Assembly: GCF_002211305.1 (NCBI RefSeq)
Contig: NZ_LOKW01000001.1
Coordinates: 1 to 64,000 of the forward strand
DNA: 64,000 bases
Direction: 5' to 3'
DNA from: Rhizobium sp. R634
GTDB taxonomy: Bacteria; Pseudomonadota; Alphaproteobacteria; Rhizobiales; Rhizobiaceae
Shown: piece by piece, positions 18,052 to 25,694 of the stretch
How positions within the stretch are numbered: position 1 is the stretch's first letter
Layout of the letters: the number at the start of each line of letters is the position of its first letter
The notes under the pieces: generated by a model
Seen by the model: only the letters and a program-made list of their open reading frames with translations
Database searches by the model: none
What the model was told of the DNA's origin: nothing
Program-made: the position numbers and the translations under genes

Positions 18052-18207
18052 ACGCTCTCCTTCAGAGGGTCGTCTTGCTGGTGAAACTGAATGAGCCGAA
18101 AGGCTACTTTGGGAGCGCTTGCGGATGCGTACCCAGCTCAATCGCCGAGTCCTCAGACCCAGCTTCTCTCGCCCTCAATCCCCTTTTATTGGGACGCAGT
18201 GAACAAC

Positions 18208-18243
18208 ATGATCCAATTCATTGTCAAGAGGATCATGTGATCC
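18208..18243 (-). promoter_or_regulatory. Operator/promoter module 1 (drives the ABC importer)
   Basis: Read on the minus strand this is a palindrome GGATCA-N2-TGATCC (18230-18243), then a -35-like TTGACA (18222-18227), then the half-site GGATCAT (18208-18214) exactly 15 nt from the palindrome. The same arrangement occurs three more times in this window, at 18362, 23897 and 24193. The -10 position (about 18199-18204) is weak, which fits an activated or tightly controlled promoter. The surrounding 18052-18571 spacer holds no gene I can support. Confidence 0.72.
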
Positions 18244-18361
18244 ACGCTGACTTTTGTTTTCGGCTGCGCGGCCTCTGCGCGCGGCGCAGAGCGGTCGCGC
18301 TCGTTGCCTTGCGAGGAGGCGAGGCCCGTGACCCGTCCTTACCGGAATAGAAAAGTCATTG

Positions 18362-18406
18362 GGATCAGATGATCCTATTGACATCTATTTGGATCATGTG
18401 TTCATT
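18362..18406 (+). promoter_or_regulatory. Operator/promoter module 2 (drives the glyoxalase operon)
   Basis: On the plus strand the palindrome GGATCA-N2-TGATCC is at 18362-18375, TTGACA at 18378-18383 and the half-site GGATCAT at 18391-18397, again 15 nt after the palindrome. A TTCATT hexamer lies at the -10 distance (18401-18406). The start codon of the first gene is about 165 nt further on, so the transcript would have a long leader. The layout mirrors module 1 across a divergent spacer of about 120 bp. Confidence 0.72.
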
Positions 18407-18571
18407 GGATTTTAGTTTGTACAGCCTGAAGCGTAATGGTTTTCGGCACCGGCGAGGAAACGAACCACGCCATCTGTCCAGCCTGCGCTGTGCGCAAGGG
18501 AGCCGCCAGGGCGCGCTCGGCACGCGGTTTCTTGCTGCCAAGCAATACGAGAAAGTCGAGAGGAAAAGACG

Positions 18572-18982
18572 ATGAGTGAACCCAAGTTTCGAGTCCTCCA
18601 CACAATGGTGCGGGTCAGAGACCTCGACAGGTCGATTGATTTCTACACGCGACTCTTGGGAATGAAGTTGCTGCGCAAATTGGATTATCCCGAAGGCAAG
18701 TTCTCACTCGCATTCGTGGGTTATGGTCCGGAAGAATCTCACGCAGTCATCGAGCTAACCTACAATTGGGATCAGCAAACCGCATACGATCTCGGTACTG
18801 GCTACGGGCACATCGCACTCGGCGTCAGGAATATCTACGGCATTTGCGATGAGTTGGCGGCAAACGGAGCGCGGATTCCTCGACCGGCAGGACCAATGAA
18901 ACACGGCTCAACCGTGATCGCCTTTATCGAGGACCCCGATGGGTACAAGATCGAACTCATCGACCTCGACACCATGAGCTGA
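18572..18982 (+). CDS. gloA: Glyoxalase I (lactoylglutathione lyase)
   Basis: This 136-residue single-domain glyoxalase I turns the hemithioacetal of methylglyoxal and glutathione into S-lactoylglutathione. All four metal ligands of the family can be placed: His10, Glu61 (VIELTYN), His80 (GYGHIALG) and Glu128 (YKIELI). This is the pattern of the nickel-type bacterial enzyme. GGAAAAG precedes the ATG. As the first gene of an inducible catabolic operon it may detoxify an alpha-oxoaldehyde made by the pathway; that is inferred. It is more likely a pathway-linked paralogue than the housekeeping copy. Confidence 0.92.
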   Translation: MSEPKFRVLHTMVRVRDLDRSIDFYTRLLGMKLLRKLDYPEGKFSLAFVGYGPEESHAVIELTYNWDQQTAYDLGTGYGHIALGVRNIYGICDELAANGARIPRPAGPMKHGSTVIAFIEDPDGYKIELIDLDTMS

Positions 18983-19096
18983 AGCTTGCCAAAAGCCCAG
19001 GCAATCTCGAGCGGTCGTATGGGAACCATCGACATCCGTTGCGACATGCAACCGGCCGCTCCTACCGAATTCACGCAATATGCGGAGACAGATAAG

Positions 19097-20050
19097 ATGA
19101 ACATGGCAGACGAGACGGGGATTATCCTGGTCGCTCCCCATCGCTTCCCGAACGTGAACAGGGAACGTGCACTAGCCGCACGCTTCGGCAGGGAGATCGT
19201 GGTTGCCGAGGATCAGGCATCATTCCGCAGTCGGATGCCCGATGCTGAGGTTGTGATGGTCACACCTTACGCCAAGATGTCGGCGGAGGAGTTCGGGATG
19301 TTGCAGCGTTGCAAGGCAGTCGTGCGCTATGGCGTCGGATACGACAACATTGATGTCGCGGCTGCGAACGAAGCCGGCGTGCCTGTGACCATTGTTCCCG
19401 ATACGGCGTCCGAAGAAGTTGCCTCACATGCATTGGCGATGGGATTGAGCCTGGCGCGGCGCATCCCGCACGGTCAGGAAGCAATCCGTGCGGGGGAGTG
19501 GGCCGGAGTGATCGGTTTGGATACGCCCAAGCTCTCGAACCTTCAGGTTGGCGTAGTAGGAATGGGCCGCATCGGGAAGCTAGTCGCGAAATGGTGGAGC
19601 GCTATCGGCGCGAAGGTCCACGCCTTTGACCCGATATCTACTTTTTCAGACGTCCCCGCGGCTAACCTGAAGCAGGTGCTTGAAGAGTCGGATGTCGTCT
19701 CGCTTCACTTGCCTCTCACCGCGGACACCCGCCACCTCATTTCGGCCGATGTATTGGGGCGCATGCGTCGCAATGCGGTAATCATAAACGTTTCGCGTGG
19801 AGGCCTGATCGATGAGGAAGCACTCGCTGCTGCTCTTCGCGCGGGAACGGTCGCCGGCGCAGGGCTTGACACGTTCGCACAGGAACCTCTGGCGGGAGGA
19901 CACCCATTGCGCGACGCGCCGAATACGATATTCACCCCTCATGTTGCCTGGCGTTCCACCACGTCATTGGATGCATTGCAGGAGCAAGCCGTGGAAAGGG
20001 CGCGGCGCGCGCTCCAGGGAGAGGCCCTTCCGGATCTTGTGACGGGGTGA
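19097..20050 (+). CDS. D-2-hydroxyacid dehydrogenase (NAD-dependent)
   Basis: This 317-residue dehydrogenase is of the phosphoglycerate / hydroxypyruvate reductase superfamily. The nucleotide-binding motif GVVGMGRIGKLVAKW is near residue 155. The catalytic arginine is in NVSRGGLIDEEAL, the glutamate in DTFAQEPLAGGHPL and the histidine in FTPHVAWRS. The frame is open from 18986, but the ATG at 19097 has GGAG upstream and matches the family start. The stop overlaps the next ATG by one base. The likely substrate is a small 2-hydroxy or 2-oxo acid such as glyoxylate or hydroxypyruvate, not determinable here. Confidence 0.87.
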   Translation: MNMADETGIILVAPHRFPNVNRERALAARFGREIVVAEDQASFRSRMPDAEVVMVTPYAKMSAEEFGMLQRCKAVVRYGVGYDNIDVAAANEAGVPVTIVPDTASEEVASHALAMGLSLARRIPHGQEAIRAGEWAGVIGLDTPKLSNLQVGVVGMGRIGKLVAKWWSAIGAKVHAFDPISTFSDVPAANLKQVLEESDVVSLHLPLTADTRHLISADVLGRMRRNAVIINVSRGGLIDEEALAAALRAGTVAGAGLDTFAQEPLAGGHPLRDAPNTIFTPHVAWRSTTSLDALQEQAVERARRALQGEALPDLVTG

Positions 20051-21468
20051 TGGTCTTGCCGCTACATGTCGACAGCATGCTTTTGAAGTTGCCGGCGGAG
20101 GTGGTGACCAGAGATCAGGATATCATCTCCTCATATCTCACGGATTTTCGTCGACAATACGTCGGAGCTACAGCCGCCCTGTTGCGTCCACGCAATACGG
20201 CTGAAGTTCAGGCGATTATCCGTGCCTGTGCTGAGCACAAGATCGGCGTTGTACCCCAAGGCGGCAACACGAGCTATTGCACGGCGGCAACGCCAAGCGC
20301 CGATGGGCAGGAATTGCTCGTGAGTCTGGAGAGAATGAACAAGGTCCGGGAGCTCGATCCTAAAAATCTCTCCGTCACCGCAGATGCAGGCGTGATATTG
20401 AGCGATCTGCAGCAAGCCGCCGATGCTGCTGGTCTCTTGTTGCCCCTTGCTTTGGGTTCACAGCAATCCTGCCGTATTGGCGGCAATCTCTCGACCAATG
20501 CCGGCGGCATCAACGTCATCCGATACGGCATGGCTCGCGACTTGGTGCTCGGGCTTGAAGCGGTGTTGCCGGATGGCTCTCTGTTTAGAGAATTGAACCC
20601 GCTCCGGAAAAACAATTCAGGCTATGACGTGAAGCAGCTTTTCATTGGCGCTGAAGGAACGCTCGGGATTATAACAAGTGTTTCCCTGAAACTGGTGAGG
20701 AAGCCGCGTCAGACGATTACTGCTTTTCTGGCCGTGCGCGACATTGCCTCGCTGGTCACCATCCTCGATGCCGCCCAGACACAGAGTGGAGAGGCGATTA
20801 CATCATTTGAATATATTTCCGGCACGTCCTTGCAACTGCTCCTCAATGCTGACGGCCGCCTTCGGAATCCGCTCGAGCACGAAAGTGCACATTACGTCAT
20901 TCTCGAAGCCGCGACCGCCTCGCCAATTTTGAACCTCGAAGAATGTATAAGCGCGCTGCTTGCCGAGCTCTTCGAGTCCGGCCTGATCAGCGATGGCACA
21001 ATTGCCGCAAGCGAGCTGCAACGGGCAGTCCTTTGGCATTTGCGCGAAAACATTCCTGAGGCCGAGATCTATCATGGCGGATCGGTCAAACACGATATTG
21101 CCGTGCGGACGTCTCGCCTTGCAGAGTTCATCGAATCGGCGTGCCAACTGGTTCACAGCTATCGGAGAGGTTCCATTCTATCAGTCTATGGCCATGTCGG
21201 CGACGGCAACGTGCACTTCAACATCGTTCCTCCTGAGGGGACAGATAAGGCAATTTTCAAACGCGGCGTGGAGGAGGACATTTCTCCGGAAATTTATAGG
21301 CTGGCGTTCGAAATGGGAGGGACGTTCAGCGCGGAATATGGGATAGGGCGCACCAAGCTCAACCTGCTTCAGCGCTATGGCGCTGACGGAAAGATTGCCT
21401 TGATGAAGCGGATAAAAACGGCGATCGATCCGCACAACCTGCTCAACCCTGGAAAAGTAATTCCCTGA
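20050..21468 (+). CDS. FAD-linked D-2-hydroxyacid dehydrogenase (D-2-hydroxyglutarate / D-lactate type)
   Basis: This 472-residue flavoprotein is of the same superfamily as GlcD but stands alone. The FAD-binding PCMH region contains VVPQGGNTSYCTAA and GSQQSCRIGGNLSTNAGG. The C-terminal cap has VYGHVGDGNVHFNI and the AEYGIGRTKLNLL block. The sequence looks closer to D-2-hydroxyglutarate dehydrogenases than to GlcD. The ATG overlaps the stop of the previous dehydrogenase (TGATG), so the two are translationally coupled. One may make and the other remove the same hydroxyacid, or they act on successive intermediates. A convergent spacer of 122 bp follows. Confidence 0.85.
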   Translation: MVLPLHVDSMLLKLPAEVVTRDQDIISSYLTDFRRQYVGATAALLRPRNTAEVQAIIRACAEHKIGVVPQGGNTSYCTAATPSADGQELLVSLERMNKVRELDPKNLSVTADAGVILSDLQQAADAAGLLLPLALGSQQSCRIGGNLSTNAGGINVIRYGMARDLVLGLEAVLPDGSLFRELNPLRKNNSGYDVKQLFIGAEGTLGIITSVSLKLVRKPRQTITAFLAVRDIASLVTILDAAQTQSGEAITSFEYISGTSLQLLLNADGRLRNPLEHESAHYVILEAATASPILNLEECISALLAELFESGLISDGTIAASELQRAVLWHLRENIPEAEIYHGGSVKHDIAVRTSRLAEFIESACQLVHSYRRGSILSVYGHVGDGNVHFNIVPPEGTDKAIFKRGVEEDISPEIYRLAFEMGGTFSAEYGIGRTKLNLLQRYGADGKIALMKRIKTAIDPHNLLNPGKVIP

Positions 21469-21590
21469 TTTCAAACGATCACACAGAGGCGTTGCAATCA
21501 GCTAACGCCATTTTCCACCTGCTGCTGAATGGATGAAACGGAAGTCGCAAGCCATGCGGTTCAGCGTTTTGTCACACCGGTTAGGTAGCC

Positions 21591-22013
21591 TCACTCTGCC
21601 GACACCTCGAGGTAAACCGCTCCTCTTGCTTGCACTCGCTCAACCGTCTCCATGATCTCGTCGTAGTCGGGGGTTTCGTACAAAGCTTCCTGTCCCGGAT
21701 ACAGCAACTTCCGGGTGACAGCCTCGTCCAAAAAAAATGCCCCCGCGATCAGGAAAGATATCGTGTAGAAGTCATCGGCGCCGAGAGCGCGGACGGTGCC
21801 TACCGGATCGCTCGGACGGTCCTCGGGCAGACGCGACAACGCTTTGAAGAACGATGGCGCCATATCGTCGCGCTCCTTCAGCGCTCGGGGTAGCAGACGA
21901 TCCAACATGCCGGCTTCCGTGGCCGAGGGCATACCGAATTTAGGGTCTGAAGGGATCAGGGCATCTGCTACCCACGCGATTCTGGTCCTAAAGTCATCAA
22001 TGTTCTTCGTCAT
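21591..22013 (-). CDS. Small subunit partner of a GMC dehydrogenase (gluconate 2-dehydrogenase subunit 3-like)
   Basis: This 140-residue acidic protein starts 3 bp after the stop of the GMC oxidoreductase gene. Its size, position and pattern (RIAWVADALIPSD near the N-terminus, FLIAGAFFLDEAVTRKLLYP in the middle) fit the subunit 3 family that accompanies membrane-linked GMC dehydrogenases. In characterised enzymes this subunit carries a twin-arginine leader that exports the flavin subunit. No such leader is visible here, so the complex may stay in the cytoplasm. Confidence 0.62.
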   Translation of the reverse strand: MTKNIDDFRTRIAWVADALIPSDPKFGMPSATEAGMLDRLLPRALKERDDMAPSFFKALSRLPEDRPSDPVGTVRALGADDFYTISFLIAGAFFLDEAVTRKLLYPGQEALYETPDYDEIMETVERVQARGAVYLEVSAE

Positions 22014-22016
22014 GGA

Positions 22017-23675
22017 TTAGAGTCCAGCTTTGTGAGCTTCAGCAGTCCGACTGACTGGCTGGGAGCGTCTGTTTTCAATGATGGATTCAGCATTCCGCAA
22101 TGCCAGCGCGGTCACGGTACCGGTAGGGTTGACCGCACCCGAGGTCGGCATGACACTTCCGTCCATGACGAAGAGGTTTGGCACATCGTGCGAGCGTCCA
22201 AACGAATCGACAACCGACGTGCTAGGGTCGTTGCCCATTCGCACTGTTCCCAGTATGTGCCAGCCGGTTTCCCGCATCAGAGGTGTTCCCGACACTTCAT
22301 AGGCGCCCGCTTCCTTCATGGATTCTGAAGCCCGCAAGAGGTTGAAGTCCAAAAGATCCAGAGTATTTTGTGATGCCTTGTATGACACCTTTACGGCAGG
22401 CATGCCCTGGGCGTCGGTCACATCAGGATCGAGGGTAACCATATTGTCCTCGCTCGGCAGGTCTTCCGCCATGATCCCCCAGTATGCCGAACGGCCGAAC
22501 CGTTTGTGTACCGTCGCATGGAAGTTGTCACCCCAGACATCGGCATTGCTGCCCCAGGGCCAGCTGCCTACCGATGCGAGGGGACCACCCATTCCCATGA
22601 GCTGCCATTTTGCTCCTCGGTAGAAATTTGTTTCTTTGCGGGTCTCGGCAAATTCCAGCGAATAGGCGCGTTGACCGTAGGGTCCTTGCCAATTCTCGAA
22701 GAAATCGTCGAACAGACCGCTCACGGTGCCATATGGATGCATCATCAATCGCTTGCCCACCAGCCCGGACGAATTTGCCAATCCGTTCGGATGGTCGATC
22801 GAGGTGGAATTCAGGAGCAGCCTCGGCGTACCCACGCCGTTAGCAGAAACGATAACTGTACGGCCGGGCTGAAAATGCGTGGTTCCCGTTTCCCGATCCA
22901 CATAGGTCACGCCCGTGGCGAGACCGTCGGATCCCGTTTCCACGCGCAACACTCGCGCGTTCTGGACAAGCTTCACGCCAAGCTTGATGCAGGTCGGCCA
23001 ATGCGTCCGATCGACTGAAGCTTTGGCACCATCGAAACAGCCCCACGTACACGCACCGCGCCGCACACAGGGCAACAGTCCATTATGTTTCACGGTCGCG
23101 ATGGAATTGCTGCCTGGCCACCAGTGCCAGCCAAGCCGGTCATGGGCCGTGGCGAATTTCCGCTCCATCGCTCCCATTGGAAACGGCGGCAACGGGATGT
23201 CGAAACCTGGCGGATAAGCGGGGTCTCCCCCGACACCGGATACCGCGAAGTCGTTCTCGACCCGGGCGTAAAAAGGTTCGAGCTCCGCATAGCTGAGAGG
23301 CCAGTCGTCGGCGATTCCGTCCACCGTGCGTACCCGGAAATCGCTCGGCTTAAGTCGATGCCAGGCAGCCGCGTAGAGCACCGAACTGCCGCCGACGCCG
23401 TTCCACATCAATGGCTCGATATCGGTATCGCTGACGTCGATCGGATAGTCTGAGGGCGCCTTGCGACGATTTGGGTTTGTGGCAAAATGCTGTTGTTTTG
23501 TCAGTTCGAACTCGAGGCCGGAGTGCCGAAGTTTCGTGTAGTCGGGATAACCACCTTGCTCGAGACAAATGACGGACATACCTTCTTCTGCGAGCCGTTT
23601 TGCGGCCACCGCTCCGGAAGGCCCGGCGCCGACAATCACGACGTCATACACGGATGTTCGGCTTTCGTTGGCCAT
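22017..23675 (-). CDS. GMC-family FAD oxidoreductase
   Basis: This 552-residue glucose-methanol-choline type flavoprotein has the FAD-binding VVIVGAGPSGAVAAKRLAEE near residue 13. The C-terminal GMC domain contains GWHILGTVRMG (catalytic His) and NLFVMDGSVMPTSGAVNPTG. With the small partner encoded directly downstream it resembles gluconate 2-dehydrogenase or related sugar-alcohol dehydrogenases. The ATG follows GAGGAG. The gene is driven by operator module 3, about 200 bp upstream. The substrate is unknown. Confidence 0.87.
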   Translation of the reverse strand: MANESRTSVYDVVIVGAGPSGAVAAKRLAEEGMSVICLEQGGYPDYTKLRHSGLEFELTKQQHFATNPNRRKAPSDYPIDVSDTDIEPLMWNGVGGSSVLYAAAWHRLKPSDFRVRTVDGIADDWPLSYAELEPFYARVENDFAVSGVGGDPAYPPGFDIPLPPFPMGAMERKFATAHDRLGWHWWPGSNSIATVKHNGLLPCVRRGACTWGCFDGAKASVDRTHWPTCIKLGVKLVQNARVLRVETGSDGLATGVTYVDRETGTTHFQPGRTVIVSANGVGTPRLLLNSTSIDHPNGLANSSGLVGKRLMMHPYGTVSGLFDDFFENWQGPYGQRAYSLEFAETRKETNFYRGAKWQLMGMGGPLASVGSWPWGSNADVWGDNFHATVHKRFGRSAYWGIMAEDLPSEDNMVTLDPDVTDAQGMPAVKVSYKASQNTLDLLDFNLLRASESMKEAGAYEVSGTPLMRETGWHILGTVRMGNDPSTSVVDSFGRSHDVPNLFVMDGSVMPTSGAVNPTGTVTALALRNAESIIENRRSQPVSRTAEAHKAGL

Positions 23676-23896
23676 TCAACTGACTCCTCAATATTTGCCC
23701 AGTATGTGTCCTGCGGCGATTCCTATGCGAGTAGCATTTCACGCCGCCATGGAGGCGCCCATTTTAACCGCCGTCCAAATCGGGAACTTGCAGCGCGAGG
23801 TCATTGAATAAATCGTCTGAATCGTAGCCTCTCGATTTGTTCACGCTTCAACGGCAGCTGCGCTCCATTCGAGCTCGGCAAGCCGCAGTGAACACT

Positions 23897-23932
23897 ATGA
23901 TCCAAATTGATGTCAAGTGGATCATCTGATCC
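23897..23932 (-). promoter_or_regulatory. Operator/promoter module 3 (drives the GMC oxidoreductase)
   Basis: On the minus strand the palindrome GGATCA-N2-TGATCC is at 23919-23932, TTGACA at 23911-23916 and the half-site GGATCAT at 23897-23903, again with 15 nt between palindrome and half-site. The next bases (GTGTTCACTGCG) nearly match those of module 1 (TTGTTCACTGCG). The 23676-24269 spacer otherwise holds no gene I can support; small frames there are shadows. Confidence 0.72.
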
Positions 23933-24192
23933 TTAGAGATATTTTAATTTTAAACTTGGGCCGCTGGAGCAGCGGCGGTGGCGCTTATAAAAATATCTTG
24001 GAGCAGCTCGGTAGCTTCCATCATTTAGCTGCATGGTCGGCGTGGCTTACAGCCAACTGCTCGGGTCATATGACTCGCAAGTGAGCGGCCAATCAGGTTC
24101 GATCGCTTGAGATGCGCACCGGTTGTTCGAGACGTCAGTACTCCCTTCAGTGGCGGAATGGGAACTCTCCCGCCCTCAATCATCAAAGAGTT

Positions 24193-24237
24193 GGATCACA
24201 TGATCCTGTTGACATTAATCCGGATCATAGTGTTTAT
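24193..24237 (+). promoter_or_regulatory. Operator/promoter module 4 (drives the aminotransferase-hydantoinase operon)
   Basis: The palindrome GGATCA-N2-TGATCC is at 24193-24206, TTGACA at 24209-24214, the half-site GGATCAT at 24222-24228 and a GTTTAT hexamer at 24232-24237 in the -10 position. The promoter helps to fix the next start codon, because translation cannot begin at 24237 if that base is inside the -10 element. Transcripts from here would have a leader of only about 25 nt, unlike the other three modules. Confidence 0.72.
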
Positions 24238-24269
24238 TGCTCCTCACTCAAGAATGGATGGAGAACAGG

Positions 24270-25640
24270 ATGACACTCGGCTCAGGGCAGAGCAGCGATG
24301 AAGCAGGTTCCGCTATCGGCAAGCGCTCCGAAGCCGCCTATATGAGAGAGCGGAAGGTGGTTCCTGGTGGGTCGATGCGGGCGGCATCGTGGCTTCAGCC
24401 GCATCCACCTTACGCAGCGCGTGGTGAAGGATGCTGGGTCATCGACATCGATGAGCGACGGCTTCTCGATTGCGCAAACAACTTTTTCTCGCTCATCCAT
24501 GGCCACGCCTTTCGCCCGGTTCTGGACGCGGTGCGCGACGCGATGGCCACCGGAACCGCGTTCGGAATGCCGACGGAGAGCGAAATCCTTCTTGCCGAAG
24601 CGCTCGCCGCCAGAAGCCCGCGAATGGAGCAGACCCGTTTTTGCAACTCGGGAACCGAGGCCGTGCTGGCCGCAATCAAGGGTGCACGGGGCCTGACCGG
24701 CCGGCACAGGATTGCCAAGTTCGAGGGCTGCTATCATGGGGCCTACGACTGGGTTGAGGTGAGCCTTGATCCGACGCCGTCGAACTGGGACGACGAGAAT
24801 GGCAACCCTGCATCTGTTCGCTGCAATGCCGGCACACCGGATTCGGTTTTGCGAGAAGTGGTGGTCCTCCCCTACGACGATCCGCAGCGTTGCGCAGACA
24901 TTCTTCGCCGCGAAGGGGCTACGCTGGCCGCAGTTATCGTCGATCCGAATGCCTCCCGTGCCGGTACGGTGCCGATGTCGAAAGAAACAGCTGCTGTCGT
25001 CCAGGATGCTTGCCGTCGTGATGGAATCATTCTCATTGCCGACGAAGTGATCAGCTTCCGTCTGTCCTATGAAGGAGCTTCCCCTCTTTTCGGCCTTGAA
25101 CCCGATCTGATTACGACGGCCAAGATCATTGGCGGCGGATTGCCGATCGGCGCTGTATCCGGGCGCGCCGAATATATGGCGGTCTTCGATCACTCCGCTG
25201 GCAAACCGAAAGTGTCAATGGGAGGCACGTTCAGCGCTAATCCGCTCAGCATGGCTGCGGGCCTGGCCTCTCTTGAGCACTACTCGCGGCCGGTCGTGGA
25301 ACGACTCAATAAACTCGGCGGCGCCTTGCGCGATAGAATTAGCAAAGGACTTGCGGACGCTGGCGTGGCCGCAACGGTCACCGGAATGGGATCGCTGTTT
25401 CGGCTTCACATAGGCGCGGGAAAGGTTACCGGTTATCGGAGCGCATTTCCGACTGCAGAGGCCGCAAAGCTCATCCGTCGGATTCAGTTGGCCATGCTGA
25501 ACGAAAACGTCCTGCTCACGCCCAACTGCTCCGGGTCACTGTCCAGCCCGATGACAGAGGTCGAGGTCTTCTCGATAGCGGACAAGCTGGTGCACGTCGT
25601 CGAAAGGGAACTTGACGCTTACAAAGGCACGTCCAACTGA
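24270..25640 (+). CDS. Class III aminotransferase (glutamate-1-semialdehyde aminomutase-like)
   Basis: This 456-residue fold-type I PLP enzyme has the hallmark block FCNSGTEAVLAAIKGARG, then FEGCYHGAYDW, the Asp block ILIADEVISFR and the PLP lysine in TTAKIIGGGLPIGAVSG. It is longer than HemL and sits in a catabolic operon, so it is likely an omega-amino-acid or amino-sugar transaminase. The start at 24270 has GGAG upstream and lies just downstream of the module 4 promoter; an in-frame ATG at 24258 is possible. It is the first gene of an operon that continues with hyuA and hyuB. Confidence 0.86.
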   Translation: MTLGSGQSSDEAGSAIGKRSEAAYMRERKVVPGGSMRAASWLQPHPPYAARGEGCWVIDIDERRLLDCANNFFSLIHGHAFRPVLDAVRDAMATGTAFGMPTESEILLAEALAARSPRMEQTRFCNSGTEAVLAAIKGARGLTGRHRIAKFEGCYHGAYDWVEVSLDPTPSNWDDENGNPASVRCNAGTPDSVLREVVVLPYDDPQRCADILRREGATLAAVIVDPNASRAGTVPMSKETAAVVQDACRRDGIILIADEVISFRLSYEGASPLFGLEPDLITTAKIIGGGLPIGAVSGRAEYMAVFDHSAGKPKVSMGGTFSANPLSMAAGLASLEHYSRPVVERLNKLGGALRDRISKGLADAGVAATVTGMGSLFRLHIGAGKVTGYRSAFPTAEAAKLIRRIQLAMLNENVLLTPNCSGSLSSPMTEVEVFSIADKLVHVVERELDAYKGTSN

Positions 25641-25694
25641 GACAAAGCGTTCAGCAGCCTTTGGCAGAGATATAAGGGAAATGGTGAAGCAACG

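Noticed and set aside
23487..23811. Plus-strand frames over the start of the GMC gene and its leader
   Set aside because: They overlap the true GMC start and show no coding signal of their own.
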